A stretch of DNA of 64,000 nucleotides from Phyllobacterium endophyticum (GTDB lineage: Bacteria; Pseudomonadota; Alphaproteobacteria; Rhizobiales; Rhizobiaceae), in assembly GCF_003010935.1 (NCBI RefSeq), contig NZ_PGGN01000001.1, forward strand, positions 1,240,001-1,304,000, written 5' to 3'. The notes under the pieces were generated by a model. The model worked only from the letters and a program-made list of their open reading frames with translations. It was not told the DNA's origin and did no database searches. The position numbers were made by a program, and so were the translations under genes. This document shows positions 10,150 to 19,502 of this stretch, one piece after another (position 1 is the first letter of the stretch; every line of letters begins with the position of its first letter).

Positions 10150-11052
10150 ATGATCGCAGGCGATCTGGCAGATACGGAAGGAACAACCCGAGGTGACAGC
10201 GCTGTTGCTGGTCCAACCTTCGCCATAGCTTTAGGAGGCGGCGGGGCGAGAGGGATAGCGCATATCAATATCATCGAGGCGCTTGATGAACTCGGGGTCA
10301 AGCCGACGGCTATCTCCGGTTCTTCCATAGGCGCCATCATGGGCGCGGGCATGGCGGCAGGCATGTCGGGCCGTCAGATGCGTGAATATGCAGTGGCTAC
10401 CCTGTCACGCCGGGGCGAAATAGCGGCGCGACTCTGGCGGCTTCGTCCCGCCTCTTTCGGCGAAATGCTGGGTGGCGGCATTCGTTTCAGTCAGTTCAAC
10501 ATCGAAAGGGTGCTCAAGGGTTTTCTCCCGGTCGCCATCCCGCAGACATTCGAAGAACTGCAAATCCCGCTGAGCGTCACCGCTACCGACTTCTATGGCC
10601 AGCGAGAAGTCAGGATTGACGAGGGTGATCTCTACAGCGCGATTGCGGCGTCAGCCGCGTTACCCGCACTCTTTCGGCCAGTGCTGCGCGACGAGCGTAT
10701 TCTCATCGATGGCGGGATCTATAATCCGATTCCCTTCGATCATCTGAAGGGCAAAGCTGACTTCGTCATTGCAATCGATGTCATCGGTGGTCCCGAAGGT
10801 GACATTGGCAAGCAACCCTCGTCGATAGAGGCGATGTTCGGCGCAAGCCAATTGATGATGCAGTCGATTATCGCGACAAGATTACGCAACGATCCGCCCG
10901 CTATTTTTCTGCGTCCGAGCGTTGCCCGTTTTGGCGTGTTGGACTTTATGCGTGTCGAGCAGGTGCTGAACGAGTCTGTCGCCATCAAGGACGAACTGAA
11001 ACGCGCTGTGGACGCGGCTATCACCTATGTCGAGCACCGTGAACTCGAATAG
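10150..11052 (+). CDS. Patatin-like phospholipase, RssA type
   Basis: The 300-residue protein has all patatin elements: the oxyanion-hole glycine run (LGGGGARGIAH, about residues 27-37), the nucleophile elbow GSSIG with catalytic Ser59, and the DGG motif with catalytic Asp187. It should hydrolyse acyl esters of phospholipids. No signal peptide is visible, so it is likely cytoplasmic or peripheral to the inner membrane. It follows the M16 pair by 14 bp on the same strand and is likely in the same transcript. Its physiological substrate cannot be told from the sequence. Confidence 0.88.
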   Translation: MIAGDLADTEGTTRGDSAVAGPTFAIALGGGGARGIAHINIIEALDELGVKPTAISGSSIGAIMGAGMAAGMSGRQMREYAVATLSRRGEIAARLWRLRPASFGEMLGGGIRFSQFNIERVLKGFLPVAIPQTFEELQIPLSVTATDFYGQREVRIDEGDLYSAIAASAALPALFRPVLRDERILIDGGIYNPIPFDHLKGKADFVIAIDVIGGPEGDIGKQPSSIEAMFGASQLMMQSIIATRLRNDPPAIFLRPSVARFGVLDFMRVEQVLNESVAIKDELKRAVDAAITYVEHRELE

Positions 11053-11179
11053 TGGGCCGGATCTGGGAAATCATGCCGTACCTTGCCTTGATCGGCCCTG
11101 ATTTGCACCATATAGGAGGGATAGATTTGATTTCCATTGGTGAAATCCTTGCATCCTGTCATGCAATCAACCCTCAAGG

Positions 11180-12529
11180 ATGAAAATGCTCGAGCCAGTC
11201 AATTCTCGCGAATTCGTCGACAATGCAGCGGCGCTTGTCGAGGCCGCAAAGAGAGCAGGCGCGGATGCTGCCGATGCGGTTGTAGTGCGTTCGCGCTCGA
11301 CGGGCGTGAGTGTCCGGCTTGGAAAAGTCGAGTCGACCGAATCCTCGGAGAGTGACGAGTTTTCATTGCGAGTCTTCGTTGGTAGGAAGGTGGCAAGTAT
11401 CTCCGCCAACGCAAGCGCGGATCCGAAAGTCTTGGCCGAACGCGCTGTTGCCATGGCAAAGGTGTCTCCGGACGATGCCTTTGAAGGTCTTGCGGCTTCT
11501 GAAAATCTCGTGCGCAACATTCGCGATCTCGAACTATATGACGCAACTACCGTCGATGCAGCGCAACTGACGCAGGCGGCTCTAGCCACCGAAGAAGCAG
11601 CCCTCGCTGTCGAGGGCGTCACGAATTCCGGCGGCGGATCGGCTTCAGCTGGGATGGGAGGGCTTGTGCTTGTCACCTCGGGGGGCTTCGCCGGGCAATA
11701 TATGGGGTCCCGGTTCTCGCGCTCGGTCAGCGCCATTGCGGGAAGCGGCACGGCCATGGAACGCGACTATGATTTTTCATCGCGCATCTATTACGATGCG
11801 CTGGAAGACGCCGCATCTATTGGCCGGACTGCGGGCGAGCGCGCCGTCAAGCGGCTGGGCGCGCGTCAGGCAAAGACTGGTCGTGTCAATGTCGTGTTCG
11901 ATCCGCGCGTTGCGCGCGGCATTGCCAGCCATATCGCCAGCGCTATCAACGGCGCGTCCGTCGCGCGCAAGACGAGCTTCCTGAAGGACCGCATGGGGAC
12001 AAAAATTCTTGCCGAGTCGATCAATGTCACCGACGACCCATTACGGGTTCGCGGGCCGTCGTCACGCCCGTTCGATGGCGAGGGTCTGGAAGGTGTCCCG
12101 CTCACCATGATCGAGAATGGTGTGCTCAAGCATTGGTTCCTGTCCACGTCGACGGCCAAGGAACTGGGCCTGACCACCAATGGCCGCGGCGTTCGTTCTG
12201 GCTCGACAGTAGTACCATCATCGACCAATTTCGCCATCGAACCCGGTGATCGCACGCCGGAAGAATTGATCCAGGCGGTCGGGACAGGCTTCTATGTCAC
12301 TGAATTGTTTGGTCATGGCGTCGATATGGTCACCGGGGAGTATAGCCGCGGTGCATCGGGCTTCTGGATCGATGGCGGGGAAATCGCCTATCCGGTGAGC
12401 GAAGTCACCATTGCATCCAATCTCAAGGAGATGTTCCTTAATCTCACTGCGGCCAATGATATCGACCGCGATTTTGGCATCGCCAGTCCGACACTCCTGA
12501 TCGAAGGCATGACTCTTGCCGGCAACTAA
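11180..12529 (+). CDS. pmbA: TldE/PmbA family peptidase-complex subunit
   Basis: The 449-residue protein matches the TldD/PmbA family along its full length (N-terminal LVEAAKRAGADAADA and a GFYVTELFGHGVDMVTGEYS segment near the C-terminus). No HExxxH zinc site is visible, which fits the TldE (PmbA) subunit rather than the catalytic TldD. TldD-TldE complexes degrade unfolded peptides and mature some ribosomally made peptides in the cytoplasm. The partner tldD is not in this window. The 3' end overlaps the next gene by 14 bp. ATG 11180 is used; ATG 11186 is two codons later. Confidence 0.88.
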   Translation: MKMLEPVNSREFVDNAAALVEAAKRAGADAADAVVVRSRSTGVSVRLGKVESTESSESDEFSLRVFVGRKVASISANASADPKVLAERAVAMAKVSPDDAFEGLAASENLVRNIRDLELYDATTVDAAQLTQAALATEEAALAVEGVTNSGGGSASAGMGGLVLVTSGGFAGQYMGSRFSRSVSAIAGSGTAMERDYDFSSRIYYDALEDAASIGRTAGERAVKRLGARQAKTGRVNVVFDPRVARGIASHIASAINGASVARKTSFLKDRMGTKILAESINVTDDPLRVRGPSSRPFDGEGLEGVPLTMIENGVLKHWFLSTSTAKELGLTTNGRGVRSGSTVVPSSTNFAIEPGDRTPEELIQAVGTGFYVTELFGHGVDMVTGEYSRGASGFWIDGGEIAYPVSEVTIASNLKEMFLNLTAANDIDRDFGIASPTLLIEGMTLAGN

Positions 12530-13325
12530 GCAAAATCGCGACGATCTTGAACTCATACGCGAGGCGGCCGGAGGCGCTGGACGGATAGCGCTGTCCTATT
12601 TCAAGCAGGCGCCCCAAACATGGATGAAGACCGGCAATTCGCCCGTCACCGAAGCCGATCTCGCTGCCGACAAATACCTCAAGGACATGTTGCTGACAGC
12701 CAGGCCGGACTATGGCTGGATTTCCGAAGAGACGCTCGATGAGCGGGTTGCCTCACCAAGGCAGAGGTTTTTCGTCGTTGATCCAATCGACGGAACGCGC
12801 GCGTTCATCGAAGGACTGGACGTCTGGTGCGTCAGTGTGGCCGTCATCGAGAAAGGACGGCCGGTTGCCGGTGTTCTCGAATGTCCTGCCCGTGACGAGA
12901 CACTGACGGCGTTGCCCGGTTTCGGATCGCAACAGAATGGTACGACAATACGCGTTCAAGCCGAAAGCCAGCCATTCAAGGTCGCCGGGCCCGGGGGCTT
13001 CCTGAAAAAATTGCCCCAGCACTTCCTGGCTTCGATCGAACATTCTCCACATGTGGCGTCGCTCGCATACCGCATCGCCATGGTGGCGCGCGGCGATCTT
13101 GCTGGTACTTTCGTGCGTCCGAACTCGCATGATTGGGATCTCGCAGCCGCAGATCTCATCCTTTCTGAGGCAGGCGGCAATGTCTTGACAACCAAGGGTC
13201 AGCCACTCACCTACGGCGTTCGCAATAGCAGTATCGGTGACTACAAGCACGGTGCTCTGGTTGCCGCCAGCGGTCTACTAATGGATAACATGTTGGCCGT
13301 TGTCGCCGAAAGCACCTTCGGATAA
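12516..13325 (+). CDS. Inositol monophosphatase/CysQ-family phosphatase
   Basis: The 269-residue protein carries the metal-binding motifs of lithium-sensitive phosphatases: ISEE near residues 69-72, DPIDGT at 89-94, and WDLAAADLILSEAGG near residue 210. It should remove a phosphate from a small sugar or nucleotide such as inositol-1-phosphate or 3'-phosphoadenosine 5'-phosphate; which one cannot be decided. The start is a TTG at 12516 inside the end of pmbA, with GAAGG about ten bases upstream. No in-frame ATG lies near the expected N-terminus. It precedes the lipid A block, with which it is likely cotranscribed. Confidence 0.87.
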   Translation: MPATKQNRDDLELIREAAGGAGRIALSYFKQAPQTWMKTGNSPVTEADLAADKYLKDMLLTARPDYGWISEETLDERVASPRQRFFVVDPIDGTRAFIEGLDVWCVSVAVIEKGRPVAGVLECPARDETLTALPGFGSQQNGTTIRVQAESQPFKVAGPGGFLKKLPQHFLASIEHSPHVASLAYRIAMVARGDLAGTFVRPNSHDWDLAAADLILSEAGGNVLTTKGQPLTYGVRNSSIGDYKHGALVAASGLLMDNMLAVVAESTFG

Positions 13326-13355
13326 ACAGACATAACCTTAAGATCGATCAGTTGG

Positions 13356-13613
13356 ATGGGCCCCATGAGCGACAAGACATCGGATGAGAAACAACTGCTT
13401 CATCTCGTTTTCGGCGGCGAGCTCAAGAAATTGGGCGGAGTGGAATTCCGCGATCTCGACAAGCTCGATATCGTGGGCATCTATCCCAATTTCGAGAGCG
13501 CACAGCGTGCCTGGAAGTCCAAGGCGCAGCAGACGGTCGACAATGCTCACATGCGATATTTCATCGTCCATATGCACAAATTGCTGGATCCCGTGACGGG
13601 GAAGTCGGGTTGA
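13356..13613 (+). CDS. DUF4170 family small protein
   Basis: The 85-residue protein contains the compact core LVFGGELKKLG...LDIVGIYPNFESAQRAWKSKAQQTVDNAHMRYF, which I recognise as the DUF4170 family found directly in front of lipid A genes in this order. It is soluble, has no signal peptide and has unknown function. Context (a coupled run with the DUF374 acyltransferase, waaA and lpxK) hints at a role tied to Kdo/lipid A synthesis. ATG 13356 and ATG 13365 are both possible starts. Confidence 0.82.
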   Translation: MGPMSDKTSDEKQLLHLVFGGELKKLGGVEFRDLDKLDIVGIYPNFESAQRAWKSKAQQTVDNAHMRYFIVHMHKLLDPVTGKSG

Positions 13614-13620
13614 TCGCCTC

Positions 13621-14418
13621 GTGCTATCACGAGTTCATAACGGCATGATTGAACACAGCTCAGCGACGACGAAAAGTCCCCGGCGCAAAAGCGGCATGCT
13701 GAAACGTTTTTGGCGGAGGATACGCGGCCCGCTGGCGAATTCACCCCTGGTCCGCTCCATGATCGTTTTTCTGATCACGCAGTTTTTCCGGCTGGTCAAT
13801 GCCACGAATCCCAGGCTTCCCGGCTCTTCCGATCTTGAGGACATGAAGCGCGGCGGCGAGCCGTTCATCACTGTTGCCTGGCATGGCCAGCACCTGATGG
13901 CGCCATTTCTCATGCCGCGCGGTGTGCGCTTTGTCGCGATGTTTTCAAAGAGCAAGGATGCCGAGCTCAACGCACGTGTTGCCGAACGGTTCGGCGTTGA
14001 AATCGTGCGCGGCTCGGGCGGGCGAGAGCGCGCGCGAGGCACGGAGAAAGGCGGTGCACGAGCGCTGCTTGCATTGAAGAAAGCTCTCAAGGAGGGTAAG
14101 ACCGCAGCAATGATCGCTGATATTCCCCATGGTACGCCACGCGAATCCGGCATCGGCGTCGTCCTTCTTGCCAAATTGTCCGGCCGTCCAATTGTGCCGA
14201 TCTGCTATCTGACGTCTCGCCGCAAGGTGCTTGAAAAGAGCTGGGACAAGACTACCATTCCCTTGCCATTCGGCAAGTCGGGGCTGATTATCGGTGACCC
14301 CATCTTCGTACCCGAGGACGCTGACGATGCGATGCTCGAAGCCAAGCGCGTTGAATTGACCGACAGCTTGAATGCAAACACCGTTCGGGTGCACGAGCTC
14401 GTGGATGGCAAGGCATGA
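13621..14418 (+). CDS. DUF374 lysophospholipid-acyltransferase-like protein
   Basis: The 265-residue protein has a basic N-terminus, a hydrophobic segment around residues 43-55 (MIVFLITQFF) and the DUF374 core: AWHGQH (acyltransferase-like His), a Ser/Lys segment (MFSKSKDAELNARVAERFG) and a GG[R]ERARGTEKGGARAL loop, then IADIPHGTPRE. DUF374 is a divergent relative of the LPLAT/HtrB acyltransferases and sits next to waaA in many alphaproteobacteria, so acylation in lipid A assembly at the inner membrane is a reasonable inference. The start is uncertain: GTG 13621, ATG 13645 or ATG 13696. The stop overlaps waaA as ATGA. Confidence 0.85.
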   Translation: MLSRVHNGMIEHSSATTKSPRRKSGMLKRFWRRIRGPLANSPLVRSMIVFLITQFFRLVNATNPRLPGSSDLEDMKRGGEPFITVAWHGQHLMAPFLMPRGVRFVAMFSKSKDAELNARVAERFGVEIVRGSGGRERARGTEKGGARALLALKKALKEGKTAAMIADIPHGTPRESGIGVVLLAKLSGRPIVPICYLTSRRKVLEKSWDKTTIPLPFGKSGLIIGDPIFVPEDADDAMLEAKRVELTDSLNANTVRVHELVDGKA

Positions 14419-15737
14419 GTGAACGCTGGGCCCGCTTCGTCCTGAGCACCTATCGATGGGTCGGCGCAGCAGCCTTCCCGATTGTCGGCGCTTACGTGGC
14501 CTTCCGTGCCAGCAAGGGCAAGGAAGAGCGCGGCCGCCACGGGGAGCGGTACGGCAATGCCAGCGTTGCCCGTCCCTCCGGCCCGCTGGTCTGGGTTCAT
14601 GCGGCGAGTGTGGGGGAAACCTCGGCCGTCACCCCGCTGGTGGAAGCAATTATCGATACCGGGATCCACGTTGTGCTGACGACCGGTACTGTCACCTCCG
14701 CCAGGATGGTTCAGGAGCGGCTCGGCGACCGCGTTATTCATCAGTATGTTCCGCTTGATTTGAAGCCTGCGGTGGATCGCTTCCTGACGCACTGGCAGCC
14801 GGATCTCGCTGTCATTTGCGAATCCGAGATTTGGCCGATGACCATACTTGAGCTCGGCACGCGGCGCGTTCCTCAGGTGCTGGTCAATGGCCGTCTGTCG
14901 GACCGCTCCTTCGCGTCATGGCACAAGCGTGCGTCCATCGCCGAAGCGCTGTTTGAAAATCTTGCCCATGTCGTCGCCCAATCCGAAGTCGATGGCGAAC
15001 GGTTCCGCGCCTTGGGCGCGAGACCCGTAACGGTCTCCGGAAATTTGAAGGTCGATACGGCCGTTCCGCCGGTGAATGAAGCGGAACTCGCGGCACTTCA
15101 GCGAATGATTGGTTCGCGCAAGACATGGGCGGCAATCTCCACGCATAAGGGCGAGGAGGAAGTGGTTGCACAGGTACACCACATGCTCAAGGCGCGGCAT
15201 CGCGACTTGTTGACCATCATTGTGCCACGCCACCCGGATCGCGCACTGGAAATTGCGGCGGACATAGAAAAAATGGGCCTGAAAGTGGCGTTGCGCAGCC
15301 GCGGCGAGGAAATCGCGCCCGATACCGACATCTATCTTGGGGATACGATAGGCGACATGGGACTCTATCTCCGCCTCACCGAAATCGCCTTTGTTGGTCG
15401 ATCCTTGACGGCTCAAGGCGGGCAAAACCCTCTCGAACCGGCAATGCTGAAATCGGCGATCTTATCGGGACGTAATGTTCAGAACTTCCGCGACTCCTAC
15501 CAGCGTCTCATCAAGAATGGCGGCGCCAAACTGGTCCGCGACAAAGACATGCTGGCGGGCGCGGTCAATTATCTCTTCAATAATCCGGCCGAACGCCAGA
15601 TCATGATCGAGGCGGGTCTGAAAACTGTCGAGGATATGCGCGGTTCGCTGACACGCACCATCGCGGCACTCGAGCCCTTCATTCAGCCTCTGGTCCTGCA
15701 AGCGCGCCTGAGCAATCGGGAAGGCGGCTGGAAATGA
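14415..15737 (+). CDS. waaA: 3-deoxy-D-manno-octulosonic acid (Kdo) transferase
   Basis: The 440-residue protein transfers Kdo from CMP-Kdo to the lipid IVA precursor at the inner leaflet of the cytoplasmic membrane. It shows the WaaA/KdtA layout: an N-terminal membrane anchor (VGAAAFPIVGAYVAF), the glycosyltransferase N-domain (WVHAASVGETSAVTPLVEAI, with the catalytic Glu in GE), the CESEIWP motif and a C-terminal domain ending in GGQNPLEPA. It overlaps its neighbours by ATGA on both sides, so the acyltransferase, waaA and lpxK should be translated together. Confidence 0.95.
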   Translation: MSERWARFVLSTYRWVGAAAFPIVGAYVAFRASKGKEERGRHGERYGNASVARPSGPLVWVHAASVGETSAVTPLVEAIIDTGIHVVLTTGTVTSARMVQERLGDRVIHQYVPLDLKPAVDRFLTHWQPDLAVICESEIWPMTILELGTRRVPQVLVNGRLSDRSFASWHKRASIAEALFENLAHVVAQSEVDGERFRALGARPVTVSGNLKVDTAVPPVNEAELAALQRMIGSRKTWAAISTHKGEEEVVAQVHHMLKARHRDLLTIIVPRHPDRALEIAADIEKMGLKVALRSRGEEIAPDTDIYLGDTIGDMGLYLRLTEIAFVGRSLTAQGGQNPLEPAMLKSAILSGRNVQNFRDSYQRLIKNGGAKLVRDKDMLAGAVNYLFNNPAERQIMIEAGLKTVEDMRGSLTRTIAALEPFIQPLVLQARLSNREGGWK

Positions 15738-16765
15738 CCAGTGAGGCGCCTCCATTCTGGTGGGAAAGACCGGATTGGCGCGCTCGGGTCTTGAGTCCTG
15801 TATCGAAGATCTACGGCGAAATCGCCGGGCGGCGAATTCGCCGCGCGAAGCCGCCCAGCATAGAGCTGCCGGTGCTTTGCATCGGCAACTTCACCCTCGG
15901 AGGTGCCGGCAAAACGCCAACCTCGATTTCATTCGCCAAGGCTGCGGTTGCGGCCGGCCTTAAACCCGGTATCGTCTCGCGCGGCTACGGCGGAGCTTTC
16001 TCGGGCCTGCACCGTGTAGACCCGGACAAAGATAGCGCGCGCCACGTGGGAGACGAGCCCCTGCTGCTGGCACGCCATGCTCCGGTCGTCGTCTGCACTG
16101 ACCGTCTTGCCGGAGCAAGGGCACTTCAGGGAGCCGGATGTGACTTCATCATTATGGACGATGGCTTTCAAAGTGCGCGCCTCCACTTCGATTTCGCCTT
16201 GATGGTCGTAGATGCGGGGCGTGGCATCGGCAATGGTCACGTCTTTCCTGGTGGCCCGTTGCGTGCGCCTTTGACTGACCAGTTGGTCCGAACCGATGCG
16301 TTGTTGAAGATCGGCACGGCCAATGGCGCTGACAAACTGGTACGCAATGCCGCACGTGCCGCAAAGCCCGTCTATGAGGCTATTCTCAAGCCCAGAACGC
16401 CCGAGGCGATCTCTGATAAACCTCTTCTCGCTTTTGCCGGTATAGGCGATCCGTCTAAGTTCTTCAGGACACTTGAGGAAACCGGTGCCAATGTCGTGCA
16501 GACAAGATCGTTTCCCGATCACCATCCTTACAAGGATGAGGAAGTCTCCGATCTGTTGAAGGACGCCGATAGGGACGGCCTGACATTGATCACGACAGCA
16601 AAAGACCAGGTGCGGTTACTGGATGGAAGTCCTGCCGTAAGGGCGTTTACGTCCCAAGTGCTGGTCCTCGAGGTGGACCTTGTTTTCGGCCACCCGAACA
16701 CCGCATCACGCATTATCAAGGAGACGCGGGACAGAGCCAGAACACGCGCGCTCAAGCGCTTATAG
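15734..16765 (+). CDS. lpxK: Tetraacyldisaccharide 4'-kinase LpxK
   Basis: The 343-residue protein phosphorylates the 4' position of the lipid A disaccharide to give lipid IVA at the inner membrane. Characteristic features are the N-terminal PPFWW start, the P-loop LGGAGKTPT (about residues 55-62), SRGYGG, the VGDEP segment and MDDGFQ. Length is normal. In the pathway the LpxK product is the WaaA substrate, so gene order and coupling (ATGA overlap with waaA) match function. The last 6 bp overlap the 3' end of the convergent lipoprotein gene. Confidence 0.95.
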   Translation: MTSEAPPFWWERPDWRARVLSPVSKIYGEIAGRRIRRAKPPSIELPVLCIGNFTLGGAGKTPTSISFAKAAVAAGLKPGIVSRGYGGAFSGLHRVDPDKDSARHVGDEPLLLARHAPVVVCTDRLAGARALQGAGCDFIIMDDGFQSARLHFDFALMVVDAGRGIGNGHVFPGGPLRAPLTDQLVRTDALLKIGTANGADKLVRNAARAAKPVYEAILKPRTPEAISDKPLLAFAGIGDPSKFFRTLEETGANVVQTRSFPDHHPYKDEEVSDLLKDADRDGLTLITTAKDQVRLLDGSPAVRAFTSQVLVLEVDLVFGHPNTASRIIKETRDRARTRALKRL

Positions 16766-17215
16766 CCGACCGCGGAAGTTGCGTATCCTGGGTGGTGCTT
16801 CGCGCATCGGAATGTCCAGGTTGCGCCCGGTCGTCTGACTGAAGTTGCGGTCGTTCGAAAACAGAACACTCCCGGCGCGCCGAATCTCGACGGCAAGCGC
16901 AACGCGCGGTACTGACGTACTCGCCGGGATTTCGATCTCGTATTCAACCGGAAAGTAACCGGTGCGGTTTAGCGTGAAGCTGGTCCCGCCGATCTTCGCC
17001 ATGTGCGAAGAATTGCCGCCGGTCGCATCGTAAGCGGTTACTGACACCACGGAGCTCGGCGTAAGCACAGCGTAGGGCGGTCCCCGCAGGTAGCCGCGTA
17101 TTGTCTTCGTCGGCCCACCATAGGCGGGCTCCGGCCCCGTACTTTGTGTCGTGCAACCGTTCGTCAACATCACGGATGCGAGAAGCGACAAGACCGCGCC
17201 GCGCCGGGTTAGCAT
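16760..17215 (-). CDS. YbaY-like lipoprotein
   Basis: The 151-residue product has a lipoprotein signal peptide with the lipobox ending LTNGC (Cys21). The mature domain has the pattern of the YbaY/YscW-like beta-sandwich family: RGYLRGPPYAVLTPSSVVSVTAYDA, a FPVEYEIEIPAS strand and RRAGSVLFSND. Proteins of this family are small periplasmic or outer-membrane lipoproteins without a settled role outside type III secretion systems. It ends inside the last codons of lpxK on the opposite strand and starts one base from the DUF2093 stop, so it is likely cotranscribed with DUF2093. Confidence 0.75.
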   Translation of the reverse strand: MLTRRGAVLSLLASVMLTNGCTTQSTGPEPAYGGPTKTIRGYLRGPPYAVLTPSSVVSVTAYDATGGNSSHMAKIGGTSFTLNRTGYFPVEYEIEIPASTSVPRVALAVEIRRAGSVLFSNDRNFSQTTGRNLDIPMREAPPRIRNFRGRL

Positions 17216-17216
17216 G

Positions 17217-17453
17217 TCAGGCCTTGCTACGTTGGCGCAAGGCCGGATTCATCTCGATCTCGCGTTCGAGCGAAATCCGCGCGTCGGCGTAGGCTTCCTG
17301 CCGTCCGACGCTCCAATACTTCAATTCATCGAGCGGGATCTTTTCCGAAGTAACGGAACACAGGACGAAGGCACCCGGCGACAGGACCTGAAAGTCGCCG
17401 TCAAGATAGCGAATCTTGGCTTCGCGCGAGCCAGGGCCTTCAAATCTGTTCAT
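17217..17453 (-). CDS. DUF2093 family protein
   Basis: The 78-residue protein begins MNRFEGPGSREAKIRYLDGD and continues FQVLSPGAFVLCSVTS and IPLDELKYWSVGRQEAY, the consensus of DUF2093, a small soluble alphaproteobacterial family of unknown function. It contains one cysteine and no signal peptide or membrane segment. It is placed between mutL upstream and the YbaY-like gene downstream on the same strand. Confidence 0.85.
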   Translation of the reverse strand: MNRFEGPGSREAKIRYLDGDFQVLSPGAFVLCSVTSEKIPLDELKYWSVGRQEAYADARISLEREIEMNPALRQRSKA

Positions 17454-17510
17454 TAGTGCGTTCCGCTTTCATCTGTTCATTTAGGCGTGCCCGGTCATGC
17501 GGGTCAAGAC

Positions 17511-19367
17511 TCACCTGCGGCCAAACAGGCGCTCGATGTCTGTCAATTTCAGTTCAATATAGGTGGGGCGACCGTGATTGCAGGTACCTGAGCCCGGAGT
17601 TTCCTCCATCTGGCGCAGCAAGGCATTCATTTCGTCAGGTTTCAAGCGCCGTCCTGCGCGAACGGAGCCATGACACGCCATGGTCGCGGCGACGTGGTCG
17701 AGGATAGCTTTGAGGCCATCGGACGTGTCATGTTCTGCGATCTCATCCGCGAGGTCGCGGATAAGTTTCTGCGCGTCGATTTCCCCTAGCATGGCGGGAG
17801 TTTCACGCACGGCGACGGCGCCTGGTCCGAAGGACTCAATTCCAAGACCGAAGCGTGCCAGGGTTTCCGCGTGAGCAAGAAGCCGTCCGACGTCGTCTTC
17901 AGGTAAATCAACGATCTCGGGAATGAGCAGCATCTGCGCGGCCAAAGGCTTCGAATGAAGCGCGTTCTTCAGTGCCTCGTACACCAGTCTCTCGTGGGCC
18001 GCGTGCTGATCGACTATCACAAGACTGTTTGCAGTCTGTGACACGATGTAATTTTCATGGATCTGCGCCCGTGCAGCACCGAGCGGCGCCGATAGCAGTT
18101 CTTGTGCAGGCTCGGCCATCCCGGCACGCGTGTCCGCGGCAAGAGCCGTCGCACCATCATAGAGGAAGGTTTGAGCCGTTTCTGCGAATCCGCCGCCATG
18201 TGGGGCGGCTTGCTCAGTCTCGAGTGGCCGATAAGGCGATTGCCGGACATTGTAGTTCTGGTTGACGGCAGCAGGGCTCTGCCAGCGCTGGGGGTTAGCG
18301 GCCGGGAAAGCATCGATACCGCCAAGTCGGAAAGCATCCAGCATTGCCGCAGCGCCGCTGCTCGCCGCGCGGATACCCGATTGGCCAAGCGCTTGACGGA
18401 TAGCGCCAACAATCAGACCCCGTACGAGACCGGGATCACGAAACCGCACATCGGCTTTTGCCGGATGGACGTTTACGTCGACAAGGGCCGGATCAAGGTT
18501 GAGAAAAAGCACGACGACCGGGTGCCTGTCGCGTGACATCACGTCCGCATAGGCACCGCGTATCGCACCCCAGATCTGTTTATCGCGAACGGGACGCCCG
18601 TTCACATAGGCGAATTGCTGGAGGCTGTTGGCGCGGTTGAATGCTGGAATTCCTGCAAAACCAGTCAGCCGCACACCATCGTGAAAGGCGTCGATAGCAA
18701 TAGCATTGTCGGGAAATTCCCGGCCCAGCACCTGCGAAATGCGCTCCAGCATACCGGTGGAACCGGCGCCGGTTGCGGCAAGGTCGAGGGGTGTGCGGTC
18801 GCTCCCGGCAATGGAAAAACGGATGTGCGGAAAGGCGATGGCAACGCGTTTGACCACGTCACTGATGGCTGTTGCCTCGGCACGGTCTGTCTTCAGGAAT
18901 TTCAACCGGGCGGGCGTCGCGAAGAAAAGGTCGCGCACTTCGGCAATGGTTCCGTTATTCATTGGCGTCGGTCGTGGTCCATCCGTTCGCCCGCCGTGAA
19001 CATTGATCTCAAAGCCGGAGTCCGCATCCGCAACGCGTGATTTGACAGAGAGGCGCGATACTGAGCCGATCGATGGTAGCGCCTCGCCGCGAAACCCCAG
19101 CGCGCGTATGTCATTGACGTTGTCGGTAAGCTTCGACGTACAATGTCGTGAAACCGCAAGGGACAGCTCGCTGGAGGAAATACCCGATCCATTGTCCGTG
19201 ATGCGGATCAGGTTTTTGCCGCCGCCGGCAGTTACGATGTCTATGCGTGTCGCACCGGCGTCGATGGCGTTTTCGACTAGCTCCTTCACGACGCTCGCCG
19301 GTCGTTCGATGACTTCACCCGCGGCGATCTGGTTGATGATTGTTTCGGTGAGCTGTCTGATGGCCAT
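17511..19367 (-). CDS. mutL: DNA mismatch repair protein MutL (endonuclease type)
   Basis: The 618-residue protein couples mismatch recognition by MutS to strand incision. The N-terminal GHKL ATPase shows [15 protein letters not shown] and GFRGEAL within the first 110 residues. A variable linker (about 335-425) is followed by the C-terminal dimerisation/endonuclease domain with the metal-binding motif [12 protein letters not shown], plus ACHGSVRAG and CNHGRPT near the end. The DQHA(X)2E(X)4E motif marks a MutL that nicks DNA itself, as expected in a lineage without MutH. It is divergent from the acyl-CoA dehydrogenase gene. Confidence 0.95.
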   Translation of the reverse strand: MAIRQLTETIINQIAAGEVIERPASVVKELVENAIDAGATRIDIVTAGGGKNLIRITDNGSGISSSELSLAVSRHCTSKLTDNVNDIRALGFRGEALPSIGSVSRLSVKSRVADADSGFEINVHGGRTDGPRPTPMNNGTIAEVRDLFFATPARLKFLKTDRAEATAISDVVKRVAIAFPHIRFSIAGSDRTPLDLAATGAGSTGMLERISQVLGREFPDNAIAIDAFHDGVRLTGFAGIPAFNRANSLQQFAYVNGRPVRDKQIWGAIRGAYADVMSRDRHPVVVLFLNLDPALVDVNVHPAKADVRFRDPGLVRGLIVGAIRQALGQSGIRAASSGAAAMLDAFRLGGIDAFPAANPQRWQSPAAVNQNYNVRQSPYRPLETEQAAPHGGGFAETAQTFLYDGATALAADTRAGMAEPAQELLSAPLGAARAQIHENYIVSQTANSLVIVDQHAAHERLVYEALKNALHSKPLAAQMLLIPEIVDLPEDDVGRLLAHAETLARFGLGIESFGPGAVAVRETPAMLGEIDAQKLIRDLADEIAEHDTSDGLKAILDHVAATMACHGSVRAGRRLKPDEMNALLRQMEETPGSGTCNHGRPTYIELKLTDIERLFGRR

Positions 19368-19502
19368 CGAAAACCTATACCGGATTCGCCCTTCTGCGGA
19401 AATCCGGAGGATTGAATGTCCTCAGGAAACATTTGGAACGTCTGTCTGGCTTTGGTCATAAATTTGATGATAGGTCTTTCCTGCACATCAAGGAGGAAAC
19501 GC

